Of a DNA stretch of 64,000 bases, positions 24,148-36,100 are shown in pieces. The DNA lies in the NCBI GenBank assembly GCA_024305405.1, contig JAKNDB010000107.1:3534001-3598000 (forward strand), given 5' to 3'. The notes below the pieces were generated by a model. The model searched no databases and was not told the origin of the DNA. It worked only from the letters and a program-made list of their open reading frames with translations. The translations under genes were made by a program, and so were the position numbers. This stretch comes from Dirofilaria immitis. Lineage: Eukaryota > Nematoda > Chromadorea > Rhabditida > Onchocercidae. Positions within the stretch are counted from its first letter, which is position 1. Each line of letters opens with the position of its first letter.

Positions 24148-26926
24148 GTGTTTTACAGATTCTCTGATTGCTATTAATCATTCATATTCATGTTACTATT
24201 TTCTTTCTTGCTCCTTCCAACGCTTTCTCCATTTCCATTTGTGTTAAGTTGTATTTGTTCCATCTATCTACCTGTATTCAAATTTTGCCAATTAATTTTT
24301 CATATTCGACATATAATTCTGAAATGAATTATTAAAATTGTTTTTCCAATATCATTAATCAAAAGCTTAAAATATTTCATAGTTTCTGCTATGATAAGCA
24401 ATTTTAATTGCTAATATCATCAAAAAGACTTTATCATTATCATTTGACTTTATCATCAAAAAGAGATCATTCATCTATATGGCAAAAGCTAAAAGTAAGC
24501 TTCATGCTAATTCATTTTAATAGTATATTTGGATGAATGGAAGTCATTGTAAATTATTTAGAGATGAAATTTTTTTGATTATTTGATCAAATTGGAACAA
24601 CGATTAATCTTTTACCTTTGAAAGAAAGAAAAGGATTTTTGTCCATATACTTCGCTAAATTCATTGCACACACCTGTCATTTCGAAATTTGCAGTGATGA
24701 GGAAAATTATTAAAATATATTCTTCTGCTTAGATTCATGCTCGAATTTTGAAAAAAGAAAATGGATTTTAATTATACTTTGAGTTTATCGACCATATTTG
24801 AGTTTTAGTATTTTTCCGTTGATGCAAATGCTTCTTCAATATAAAATTTTATAAAACAGATCATTTCAATTATTAAATTTAATTTCGAATAGATTCTGTC
24901 AAATTTTAGAATGAAGAAATGTTTTACATGTATTATTAATATATTCCTAAAATAGTCAGGTAATTATTTCGTTTTATGATCTTCAATAAGAATCGTCTAT
25001 AGTCAGTCATACAGAATTAGCAATCAAATTAAGCTGCTATATGCTGATGATATAGATATATAGAAATTATATTTGGTAGTTGTTGCAGGTGGTGTTTATG
25101 TCCATTCTTCCATTTATATTTAGGTCTGAATTTGCAACTGTAATCATAACCAAATTATAGCTTTTATCCTTTTCGCTTTTACTGAACTGAACATTCATTC
25201 CTATTCATTTTTGCAAAGTTATTGTCGTATATTTATTTGATTGATTCTTTTATTCACTTTGCTGGATACATTACAGAAATATCAAAGAACAGATGTTTGT
25301 GATCGTTGATAGAGATTTTGTCGACATCAATTAATCCCTCTATTTTTATTTCTACCTTTTTTAAACTTAAAATAGCTTTTTAAAATGTATCCTGATAATA
25401 TGCTATTTTCATTCATGATAAATCATAATTTTAATATTACTAAAATTCTTTGACAAAAATTTTGACGTCATTAAAAATCTATTAATTCCAATAGTTACAG
25501 GATTAGAAATTTTGATAATTCTGCTTAGGCTTATTTTTACAAAAAATATTTGGTCTTTCTTTTTTAAATCAATATATCGACGTTTTTTTAACATATTATT
25601 TAGAGAAATCATCTTCCATTTCACTCATATCTCTTCTTATCCCTCAAATTCATTTATTTTTTAATGTTAAAAATTATTCATTTGATAATTAACAGATAAA
25701 AAGAATTGATCAATTGATTGATTTTATCAGTTTGGAATTTCCTTTTAAGCTAATTTTATAAGTTAGTATTAGAAATTGAATCGAATAGGCAAATGGAAAA
25801 TTTTGATTTAATTAAATTGAATTAAATTAATTTCCTCTCATATAGAACTTGAGCGTTTAAAGTGTGTTAATCAATTCATAAAATTGAAATACTAAACCAA
25901 GCCAAGCGATAATTTTAATTGGCTAATTAATTAGATAATAGATTAATAAATTTAGAATGGTTAATTGATTTTGATGTAAGAAGAAAAGGTTCAATAACAT
26001 GGACGATTGAAAGAATGACTCTTGAATAGTGCACGACTGTACTTGCAGTCGTCATCACGTTGTAGTTATGTCTTAGGAGAACACCTTTTGAATTTGGGTC
26101 GTTTTGACGGATACTGCACTTCCATTTCTCTCTCAGCAACTTTCTTTTCCTATTCTATTTTGATTCTTTCGTATGTTACTGATCCTATTTCCGTCTTATT
26201 ACCTTCTATTTCTTGTTCTTCCGCTCTTCTTCTAAACTCGTATCATTTCATTTCATGAAACTAAAACATTTCAAGATAATGATAAAAGATAATATAATTT
26301 GATAAATTTTAATGATCGGTTAAATAAGTTTCGGACATTTACACATTTGCGAATATTGTCAAGTTTTTCATAACATTGATTTATTCTTCTCTTATTTATG
26401 CGTTATTCTTTTGTTCGAGATTACATGATTTTAATTCTTCCTAATTCATTTCCTAGCTAAGTTTTATTTTATTTTATTTTTTAAATTTTAATCTATGATA
26501 CTGGCAATGTTATGCTTCAACTAGATGGTAATAATGGCAATGACAAAGCAATGAATAATGCTTTAATTATTTCCCGTCCTCTCATTACTCTTTCCTTCCT
26601 GTAATGAATTCTATAAAATATATCAGGAAAAAATATAATAAATTGATTCGTTGGTATATAAGGTAAATGAACTTATATCGTTCTAAATTTATCTTTCTAA
26701 AATTGTTTGAAAAAAAAAAACTTCCCATAATGGTTACTTCTCTTTTAGTAAGTCATTTAATTTAATTTAATTGATAACATTCTATTCTTCAAATTTAATT
26801 ATAAACTTGAAGAATATGAAATTTTATTAAATAAATATTATTAAAATAATTTATTTTATGATCCAAAAATGATTTTTTTTATATTTGCAAATTTACGTAT
26901 TTTCTAATAGTTTGTAAAGTATTCAG
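24148..26926. other. Intergenic or intronic, AT-rich
   Basis: No supported gene. On the minus strand, 26240-26066 reads as a Glu/Lys-rich frame (RRRAEEQEIEG, EKKVAEREMEVQYPSKRPKF) broken by one in-frame TAG, possibly an exon relic. The plus strand is also open there, so the call stays open. Confidence 0.4.
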
Positions 26927-27037
26927 CTCAAAAGCCATCTTAGACCAATAACGCCGCAGCCTTTCTCGACATTGAATGTAGCAAGCATTGGTAACGGTTG
27001 TGCAGTAATATTTCATCCATACCTACCATCAGCATAA
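26927..27037 (+). CDS. Orphan terminal exon candidate, 36 codons
   Basis: A GTATTCAG acceptor is followed in phase 0 by LKSHLRPITPQPFSTLNVAS, then IGNGCAVIFHPYLPSA and TAA. It is markedly less AT-rich than its surroundings and has protein-like composition. A 5' partner could be the block at 24088-24147, but the phases (1 versus 0) do not agree directly. No family is recognised. Confidence 0.4.
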   Translation, partial: LKSHLRPITPQPFSTLNVASIGNGCAVIFHPYLPSA

Positions 27038-29193
27038 ATGATGACAAGAAATATAACAAGGAAAGGTAACGGTAACAGAGAGTGTTCATACAGATTCTCA
27101 CTTAACTGTCTCTCTTTTGCTCGACCGTCTTCAACAGTTCAATCGACTTTCTTCTATTTGATTGCGTAAATATTTTAACGTTAACCTTTCGACGTACATT
27201 ATTCTAAACAAATTTTTAATTGTTGCGTTCGAGAGCTTCTGTCAGAAATTGATATTCAAAAAACAAGAATGACAATTCGGATTTTCTTAAGGCTTTTATA
27301 ATTTGTATTTTAATTCAGATCATTCCTCGACTTATAATGTTGAATTTTTAAATTCGATGCATTTATTTGTTAAGCTGATATATCGAATATAATTAAGATA
27401 AAGATTTGCTTCACTTGACCTCAATGAGTTTTGCATGATGGCAGTTCACTTGACCTATTTTTCATTGATAATATTTCTATACTTCAAACATCATTGTGCA
27501 TATAAAGTTTTGTCCATATCCTGATTATATATCACGTAATATGAGATGTGAAGTGAAACTCAGTTCTTTAAACTATAATGTTGTTAATCAAAGAATTATA
27601 TATCGTTAATGTGAAAAATAAATGAATTCATTTGTTTGCCATTAATTATTCAATCATTTGAGCAGCCAAATCTATTCAATCGTTTTTATGTCTATATTTT
27701 CTTCCAAAAATATAATTTATATTATTTCTCTCAATAGAAAAATGCAGCATTATGAACTTGATAGTAATTTACTAACTAATAAGTTTATGATTTTTATCAC
27801 TTTAATAAAATACTTTACAATATATGAAGTTAATTGCTTTTCTTGTAATAACTAATAATTATTAATTCGTCAAGTAGATCGCAATCGCAGTGCATTATAA
27901 CTTAATATAATGGTTAACTTGCTATAGACAGATATACCTGACAATTTGAATACAAATACATTAAGATAAGTAATCAATTCATGCACATATATTATCTATT
28001 TATTTCATATTATGGATTGGGATTTGTATACTTGCATTATATACAGGTTGAAATTTGATAAATACTAAATATGACTGGCAAATAGATTATTTATATAATG
28101 AGACGATAGATATATGTGATTAATGGGCTAACTTAGCAGATTTATCTTGGACTGTTTTAAAGAAGATATGTTTAATGTCTCATATTTCACTGTTATCAGG
28201 ATGTTTATCATTGAAGAAATATCAATTAAGGAGTCGAAATTTAGCATTTGATTCTTTTAATTATTAGTTAATTCTTCACATTTTCGTAATGAATTAAAAA
28301 TGAAAAAAAAAATTGACTGTTCTTGTTAGCAACGCCGTTATCATTATTCATAAAGTTTTCTTTTCTCAGGTCATCATATACTTCAAATGGAAAATCTTAG
28401 TATCTTATAGTTCAGATGTTGTAAAGATTTGAAAATGAGTAAATATTATTCGATGGAAAAATTCATACATAACGAAAATAACAAGATCATATGCTTCTAT
28501 TCGGAAAACTTTTGAGAAAAAAATTTTTTTTTTTTTTGACAATTCAGTAATTTCGATCTTTTATGAAAAAATGACAAATCTTAAAGAAAAAAGCATTATG
28601 TATAAGTGGTCCGTTTCTTTTCTCATCTATTAATGTTAGTTCGATTATTCAGACTTCTTTATATGATTTTAAAATGAAATGCTGCATCACATTATTTATT
28701 CTGTATGGCTATGAATTTTTTTTTAAATATTAAATTCTGATAGATTTCTATCTTTCTTTCATCCATTCCAATTTTATTATTTAGGAAAAGAAAGAGGTAA
28801 TAATTAAAACTATGCTTTCATTAGGCGCTTTCTTAATCTTTTTTTCTAACGATAGCATTGTTATCATTATATATCTTGCTCTTCTTTCATGATGCCTAGT
28901 TGGCAAGAAAGCATAATCATTTCTAATAGTAGAATTGTATTATTTCTTAATTAATAAGAGCAGTATATTAGTTATTGATATATACGTAATTCACTTTCAA
29001 TAATATATTATTTTAGGTACAAAACTGCAGAATCTACATTATTTTTAATTTGATTGTCAGATAAGAAATACTTTTTTTCACTTTTCTCTTTTGTCAAACT
29101 TGAATCCCTACGCATTTACGTAGCATCTGATGACTCATTTCGATTTTTCATAGTTTTTGTCGAAAAGAAATTAATTATATGCAGCTCATTTTC
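27038..29193. other. Intergenic, upstream of the LITAF-like gene
   Basis: AT-rich sequence with nothing recognisable apart from short A or T runs. The stretch 27060-27200 is less AT-rich but has no sustained frame. Confidence 0.5.
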
Positions 29194-29195
29194 AG
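29194..29195 (+). promoter_or_regulatory. Likely trans-splice acceptor of the LITAF-like gene
   Basis: CTCATTTTCAG ends 22 nt before the ATG at 29218. It is a strong nematode acceptor with no coding exon upstream, as expected for an SL addition site. Confidence 0.6.
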
Positions 29196-29217
29196 AAGCT
29201 TTTCCTGGAAGCAGTAA

Positions 29218-30714
29218 ATGGAAAATGAGACAGAAGAGCCGATGCGGAAAAGTACACCTCCTCCTCCATATAGTCCCGAAAGGCCACCACCACCTTATTC
29301 GAAAATGATTGATGTAAGGATGGGCGATTCAAATTTAAACGAAAACAAAAAAAAGAAGAGATAGATCGTAATGCACCTCATCTTCCATGTACACCATTTT
29401 CCAGTGGATCTGTCACCTCTATTGTTCATCCACGACTGGTTTCAACTCCGACAAGTCTCGTTATTAGTAGTTCAGAAGGTATCAATCCAGTTTCCGGTAA
29501 GTCAGTTCAAACTTGAAATATTTGCTGCTCCAAAGACTATTTTTTCATTTTCGATATATTCTGATTCAACTGTTTTTTCATATATTTTTTCTTTACTTAT
29601 GAAGTGAAAATAAGATTAAACTGCTATTTTTGGCCTATTCCTTTATTACTCTGCCGGTTAAATTATTTTGTATTTTGAACAAAGCAAACTAAAATATGCT
29701 AAATATTCATTTTAGATTCAACATTTTAGAAAAGTTTAATTAGTTTAGATGAATTTGCTTGTTCATATTGATTATTATTTTATCGATTGAAACTCTAGCA
29801 TCTCAAAGCTACATAATTTACTTCACATTTTATTATGCTAGAAAGTATGCACCAATATTTGGAAATTTTTTTGTTGTGCAAGAAGAAATATAGAAGAGAA
29901 TTTGCTGCCAAGGATTCTCTGCGAAACACGAAAGACGGCGCGATTTAAATCATGCTTAAGATTGAAACGATAAATTAAATCTTGTAAATATTCAGGATCA
30001 AGCAATACATCATTCGCAGTTATCAATTATCCTGTTAAAAGAGCAACAACTGCAGAACCGCATGATGAATTTTGTCCCAAATGTCAGGTATCGATTTGAA
30101 AGAATTTTTACTTTTTAAATTTACATTTTTCAAATTGAAAAAAAAACTGCAAGGAAGCGCAAGATGGCATTTTCCGTTAGATATAATCTTGAGATGCTGA
30201 TTCACCGTTTAATCAATAATTTCAATTTTTCTAGATAATAGTTTCCAGCAATATATATCATATTCACTTATCAACTTTTAAATTTTAGCTCTAGTTGGTT
30301 AGGTAATACTTCGAAAAAGCAACTTCATCATCATTTGGCTGATAACTAACAGTGATGATAAATTTCATTTCAATTTTCAAAGGATTTATCGTGGATTTCT
30401 GTAAAGTGAAATTAGTGTATTATTATTTAATTATTTGACTTATCATCAATATTAAAGAAATGAACAGTTAGTTTGTTAATATCTCACAATAATATTTAAG
30501 ACTAATAAATTATAAGTTTTAATTGCAGTGCCGTATACGTACCAAACAAAGCCACAAATCCGGTCGTCTAACGTGGTTACTTGTATTCATCATTCTTATT
30601 CTATTTTTTCCGTTAGCATTCGTACCATTTCTGATTGATTCTTGTAAAGATGTAAGACATTACTGTCCTAAATGTAATATGTTACTGTCTGTTAAGAAAC
30701 GATTTTTCTTTTAA
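29218..30714 (+). CDS. LITAF-domain protein with PPxY motifs
   Basis: Exons: 29218-29496, 29996-30087, 30529-30714; about 185 aa. The N-terminus has two PPPY motifs (STPPPPYSPERPPPPYSKM), the WW-domain ligands that LITAF proteins use to bind NEDD4-type ubiquitin ligases. A Ser/Thr/Pro-rich linker follows. The LITAF domain starts with EFCPKCQ at the end of exon 2, continues CRIRTKQSHKSGRLTWLL, a hydrophobic hairpin segment (VFIILILFFPLAFVPFLID), then SCKDVRHYCPKC. This gives the paired CxxC knuckles that bind zinc and hold the protein on the cytosolic face of late endosomes or lysosomes. Exon 1 is one exon if a base is restored in the A run at 29347-29354, and phase 1 then matches exon 2. The alternative is an unlikely 45-bp purine-rich intron using GAT|GTAAGG. 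AATAAA lies near 30769. Confidence 0.93.
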
Positions 30715-33183
30715 TAGTTTACATTGTAATAATTCATTTCGTTTTTAATTTTAATTAAAAATATTTCAAATAAAATATATAAACTCTTTAATTAACTATT
30801 TTAATTCAATGAATTCTGTTTTAAGTCACAGTGTCTGCCAAACGGACCATTGTTTATTATTTGTATAAAACTTTTAGATATTTTGAAAAAAAAAAATTTT
30901 AAAAATTAGCTTCATCTTCATGTAAATATTTGTTTTCATTTTTATTCTGCAAACATCTGCCTCAATAATTAGCAGTGTCTATATAATGCCATGTTTGCAT
31001 ATGCTTATTTGTGTATCTTAATTCACCTTATCACTATCATTACTATTTCTTTATCACTTATCATGTTAACTAACATTCAGATTGATGATAAATTTTCTTA
31101 CATGTCATACAGAAACAATATCTTCTGCATAATTTGTTTTTTTCATTGTTTAGTACAAAATTGGTCACCTGAGATTTCTTGTTTCATTTGTGCATTCATT
31201 ATTTTGTTTTTAAAAAATTAGTCATCTAAGTTTCACTATTCAATTTAACTAGTTAGAAAATAAAAAGCCAACGAATAAAGAATGGAAAAGAAGATTGATA
31301 AAAGATAAGAAGTCAAAACATTTAAGAGATGAAATGCAAAATAAAAAAATGTATGATCTAATGATTGGACAAAATTCTTGATCCTTTGTCAATTCATAGA
31401 AATGTCCTAACTTGAATTCTATTTCATGTCAGATACCATTATCGTTACTGTTCAAATAGGAAGTCTATTTATTTGAACCACAAAAGAAACTGAAAAGTCA
31501 GCCTTATTTTCATTTTCGAATATAATTAGAAGAGCATATTGTACATCATATGCACTTCAAATCATGAAGTTGCCAAATAATGTAGAATGGACAGATCGAT
31601 GTTAATGTATAGTAAACATGCGGTTAAGAAGTTTGTGAAATTTATCTTAATAACTAATAATAATAATAATAATATGGGATGACAAAATATAGTTGAGGGA
31701 AGCATTTGTTGTTTATGATTCTTAATACTCATCTAAGATAACGTCATTTTCTAAAATATTCCTGATTTACTTTTATTTATATTAATATCATTTTCTTATT
31801 ATTTTTTGAAGCATATGCTATAGTTTATTTAGATTAAAGGAGTCAAGAAATGAAATATATAATTCTCGAGATTTCATCATTCTCTAGTAATCAGTAATAA
31901 CAGTTACTATCGGAATGACCAAAATATTTTACATTTTGCATGAATCATTATCTAACATATCGAATATCATGATATTGTTTATACGACAAGACTTATATGC
32001 AATATTTAATATGTAATCTGTGCTAAATGTCTGAAATGTTGTAACGATCGAAGCTTATTCATGCATAAATATCGTCCATCTCCGTTCTTCATTCTGAGAC
32101 CCTATATGTGATAAGTTATCATTCACAGCAAACGATCAAGAATCATCGATACCAAAAAGAGCTCGCGGTTAACTGGCATATTACAAGCATTTGGTATATA
32201 CGATCAGTAATATCGGCAGATACTTTTTATCCATTCTTACATCATTTGGCTAACACGCCCATATCTGACATCGTTATTATTAAATAAGCCGGAGGTTTCC
32301 TACATTCAGCTACATTGTGAGTGGTTTCTACAACGATATTTTTGATTATACATTAAGTTGTACTGCGTTATTGTACTCATCGAACTACTTATATTGTCTC
32401 AATAAGTCGCAATGAAATAAACATTTATTCCTTGGTGCAATCAATAGTCAGTCTGACAACTCATTATCACTACATAAATAGTGATAATTTAAATCAACGA
32501 TTCAGTTCAATCAAGGAGAAACCTTCTCCATTATCAAATTCAAATAAGTAAAGAGAGAGATTCTCTAATATTCTACTAAATGTAATCCTTACAAACTTAA
32601 TCAAATCAATTCAGCAACTTTTCGCAGCTATTGCAATTGATCCATTAAACTAAATTTACGAAATAAATTGTAATACAAAGCATTGTAACATAGTTGAAAT
32701 GTAAAAGCATTAAATAAATATATAATATACAACAAATATGTTACTGTAATTGTTCAATTATTATTTTGCATAAAATTATAAAATAAGTCGAATATTACTT
32801 TTTGAAGTAATTGATATTTAAACTTCTAAAATTGATTTTGGCGAGAATTCAAGAATTTTCAGAGATTTCAGAGACGTTCATTTTTCAAAACGTAGAAAAC
32901 ATTATTTTATAATTAAAATCCAAAACTGATAAATATTAAATAGTTATTAGCATATGAAATTGATAACGTATCTGATTTATCATTTCGTCTTTTTTAGACT
33001 TATTTGATTGCAATGAATTTTTAATAAAAAATTAAAATGAAAAAATCCAGAATGAATATTGGACAAATCATTTTGTGAAGCGCAAATGGAAAAAGCAAAA
33101 ACCGAATCGCTAACAGTACTTACGCTGAGTAAGCTATTCGGAAAAAATGCTAGGAATAGTAGTTATCGTTAATGAATAATATG
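30715..33183. other. Intergenic between two convergent genes
   Basis: Mostly AT-rich. The stretch 32090-32420 is less AT-rich. After TTCACAG (32127) a short frame reads KRSRIIDTKKSSRLTGIL then YDQ and stop, which could be a terminal exon but is unsupported. A short TAA run lies at about 31656-31674. Nothing else is recognised. Confidence 0.45.
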
Positions 33184-36100
33184 TTATATTATGTTACTGG
33201 AAACAGGATTCAAATAATTTTGCATTTGCTCACAGCTTGCTTCTGAAAAATAGATTCTGGCAATCGGGCAGTTCAGACGAATCCATTCAACTGGATTAGC
33301 AATATTGAATACTCTTACAAATTTTCTAATGAGGAACATTGCTCTGCTGTTAGCATCTTTTCTTCATTTCTCTGCAATGGAAAATGGATAAATAAAATAA
33401 TTTTTTCTCTGTTAAAGATTCTGAAAAATATTTCAGAATAATATTAGATAGTGCACAAGTAACTTAAGATAGTTTCGATTGAAGAATAATCCATGTTTGA
33501 TTATTAAAGTATTTTAATTCAGTAATTATCTAGGCTTAAAAATATATAGAATAGTTTAGAATATATATATTTTTTTATTCCTTAAAAACGATCAAAAGTT
33601 CATCTCTCGAAAATGTCAAAAAATGGAAAAGGCTTTAATAATTCTATTATATTGCTATCTCTTGTTGTACTGGCAACATAAAAAGCTGAGACTGAACGAG
33701 CCGTAAATGTTTTAATATTCTCTTAATCAGTAACTTCTTTCATTCATCAAATGTTTTACTTCATCTTAGATGTTTGAAGTAGTATTGGACATTCAATTTA
33801 TTGATACATTCACAAATCTTTTTACATAATCCTTAGTGTTTGCTTATAACTTAAAATATTCTAAACTTTAGATAATTAATTTCAATGATGACCTGATTAT
33901 CAAATCCCGAAAGCGTTGTTATACTGGTTGGAATTATCGAGAAATTGTCACCGTTAGATGTGATCTTATTATGTTTTGTCCTGGCAAGTCTTGTCCGCTC
34001 TTCCCGTTCAAGTTGTTCTCGATGTTGCCTTTCACTTTCAGCGAGTAAATGTAGTTGATGATTTATTTGTTCATGTCGTTCTAGATGAGCCCTATCAGCA
34101 AAACCATGATAGAGCTGCTGGTGCTTCCTTAATTCCATCTGCTCTTCACGTAGAAGACGCGCCTAAACAGATCTAGTTAGACCTATTTAATCCAGGCAAT
34201 CATATCTCTTTCAAAAATTCAAACAAAATTGGTGAAATTATTCACTTCTTCCAAACGAGCCTTCTCTTCTTGCAATCCGATCGATCCCATGATTTCTTCC
34301 CTTTTTCGCCCTCTCTTGATTCCATCTTTTCTTTACCTTCCTCTTTTGCATAAATTCTTTTTATTTTCATCAGTATCGTTCGCCTTCGTTCCTCTAATGT
34401 TTTCCTTTTTCCAAAGGGTCGAATACTATTGTACTGCAATTCTTGCCATCATAATAATAGCTATACACTAATTCTTTAATTTTCTTGCATCAATAAGAAT
34501 TTGCAATTAAAGATTCTGAATTTCATAGTTTCGTAAGGCAAATTGTTTCAGATGGAAATTGGATCCTTCATACCATCTGCACCTGGAATCTACTTTTAAC
34601 TAAGCAATCATATCATCTCAGTTAATCGTAGTCTCTTAACTGATGAAACGATATTTGTAAAGAAATTTTTAATAAGATTGAAATTCGTTTCTCATAATTT
34701 CTGTATTTCAAATTCTAAACGAAATTGCCGAAATTTTGCAAAACTTACTCAGATCCCGATGTATTTCTCGCATGCGAAAGATGGATTTCTGGTCTATGAG
34801 AGAAAAGTTGCTAAAAAACATTTTCATTTATGATGCTTTATAGAAAAAGAATTAACAAAAGAAATTAATTTCGAACACCTGATCATGTAAAATTTTTTTG
34901 TCCTATTAGTTTTTTTCGTTTTTGCTTTTTCATTTTAATTTAAATTTGGAAACTTAATTTCTTTTTATTAAATAAACGCACAATTACGAGACTTACAGTT
35001 TTCGATTTTTAACTAAATTTTCCACTTGCTGAGAATATCCTTGCTGCGTTGTTGGAAGTTGCATACAAAATTTCTTTATTTTTTTGATGGGAATTCTTTT
35101 CGGAGCATCCGCGGAATAGTTTGTATCCGAAAAAACCACACTTATGTTGCTCTGAGCTGATGTATCATCTACACTCGCTGTTGGTATGTTCGTCGCACCC
35201 GTTTCTTCTGAATCAAAGTACGTCGCTTGTTGTTGCTCGCCGATAATTTCAGAATGGTTTGTGAAATGAGATTCTGAATCAGAATTTGACCTCATTGATA
35301 TCATTTTAATGTCTTTTATTAAGACGGGTTCTTGCCTATTATTTTCTGCAACTTCCTCATCCTCCAGAATGGTGTGATCATTTTTAAAAATCATACCGTC
35401 GGATTCTAATTCTCTCATGGAATCATTTGCAATCATTGCTTTTTCCAGCGACTCAGTCCAGTAAACCTTTATTCCCGTCTTTTTCCTTTCTGGTAATTTT
35501 GTTGTAACAGTAGCTGTTGCAAATACTTCGCCTAAGATTTTGTTGGCGCCATGATTATAATCTTTTTCTGATACATGAACCTTTTGCTCAATCTCTGCTG
35601 GTACTTTGATTGTCGATCTTGATTTTGCCGCTTCTATCCTAATCACTTTCAGTTTCACCTCATCGGATGGTCGATTGTTATCAATTTCTATTTTTGAATC
35701 ACTGAGCATAGTTTCATTTCTGGTGTCATTCCTCGATTTATTCATCGATTCTTCCTGTGTTTTATTCATATGTTTGTCAATAAATGAAATATCTCCTTCG
35801 AAAGAAAAGCTACTATAATTAGTTGTTTGCAAGTCGCTGTTCCAAGGTTGTAATTGCACTGTTATAGGTACTGTCGTCAGTAAATGATTTCGGATATAAA
35901 TATCATTTGAATCCGTTTTTTTGGCAACATCAAGGCGTTTCCTTTCAAATTTCGTCTTTTTCGGTACAATTTCAGACGCTGAAACTATTTCTTCTGTTCC
36001 ATATCGCCTATTTTTTCTCATTTTGCTTTGCCTCACCATGGACAATTCATCTATCATCTTGATCAATTCCATCTTTGCTAGATCTGTTGCATTAGTTGTA

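Noticed and set aside
26066..26240. Glu/Lys-rich minus-strand frame
   Set aside because: It has an in-frame TAG and the opposite strand is also open, so coding status cannot be decided.
28880..28925. Possible microRNA-like hairpin
   Set aside because: Pairing is short and interrupted, and no known miRNA seed is recognised.
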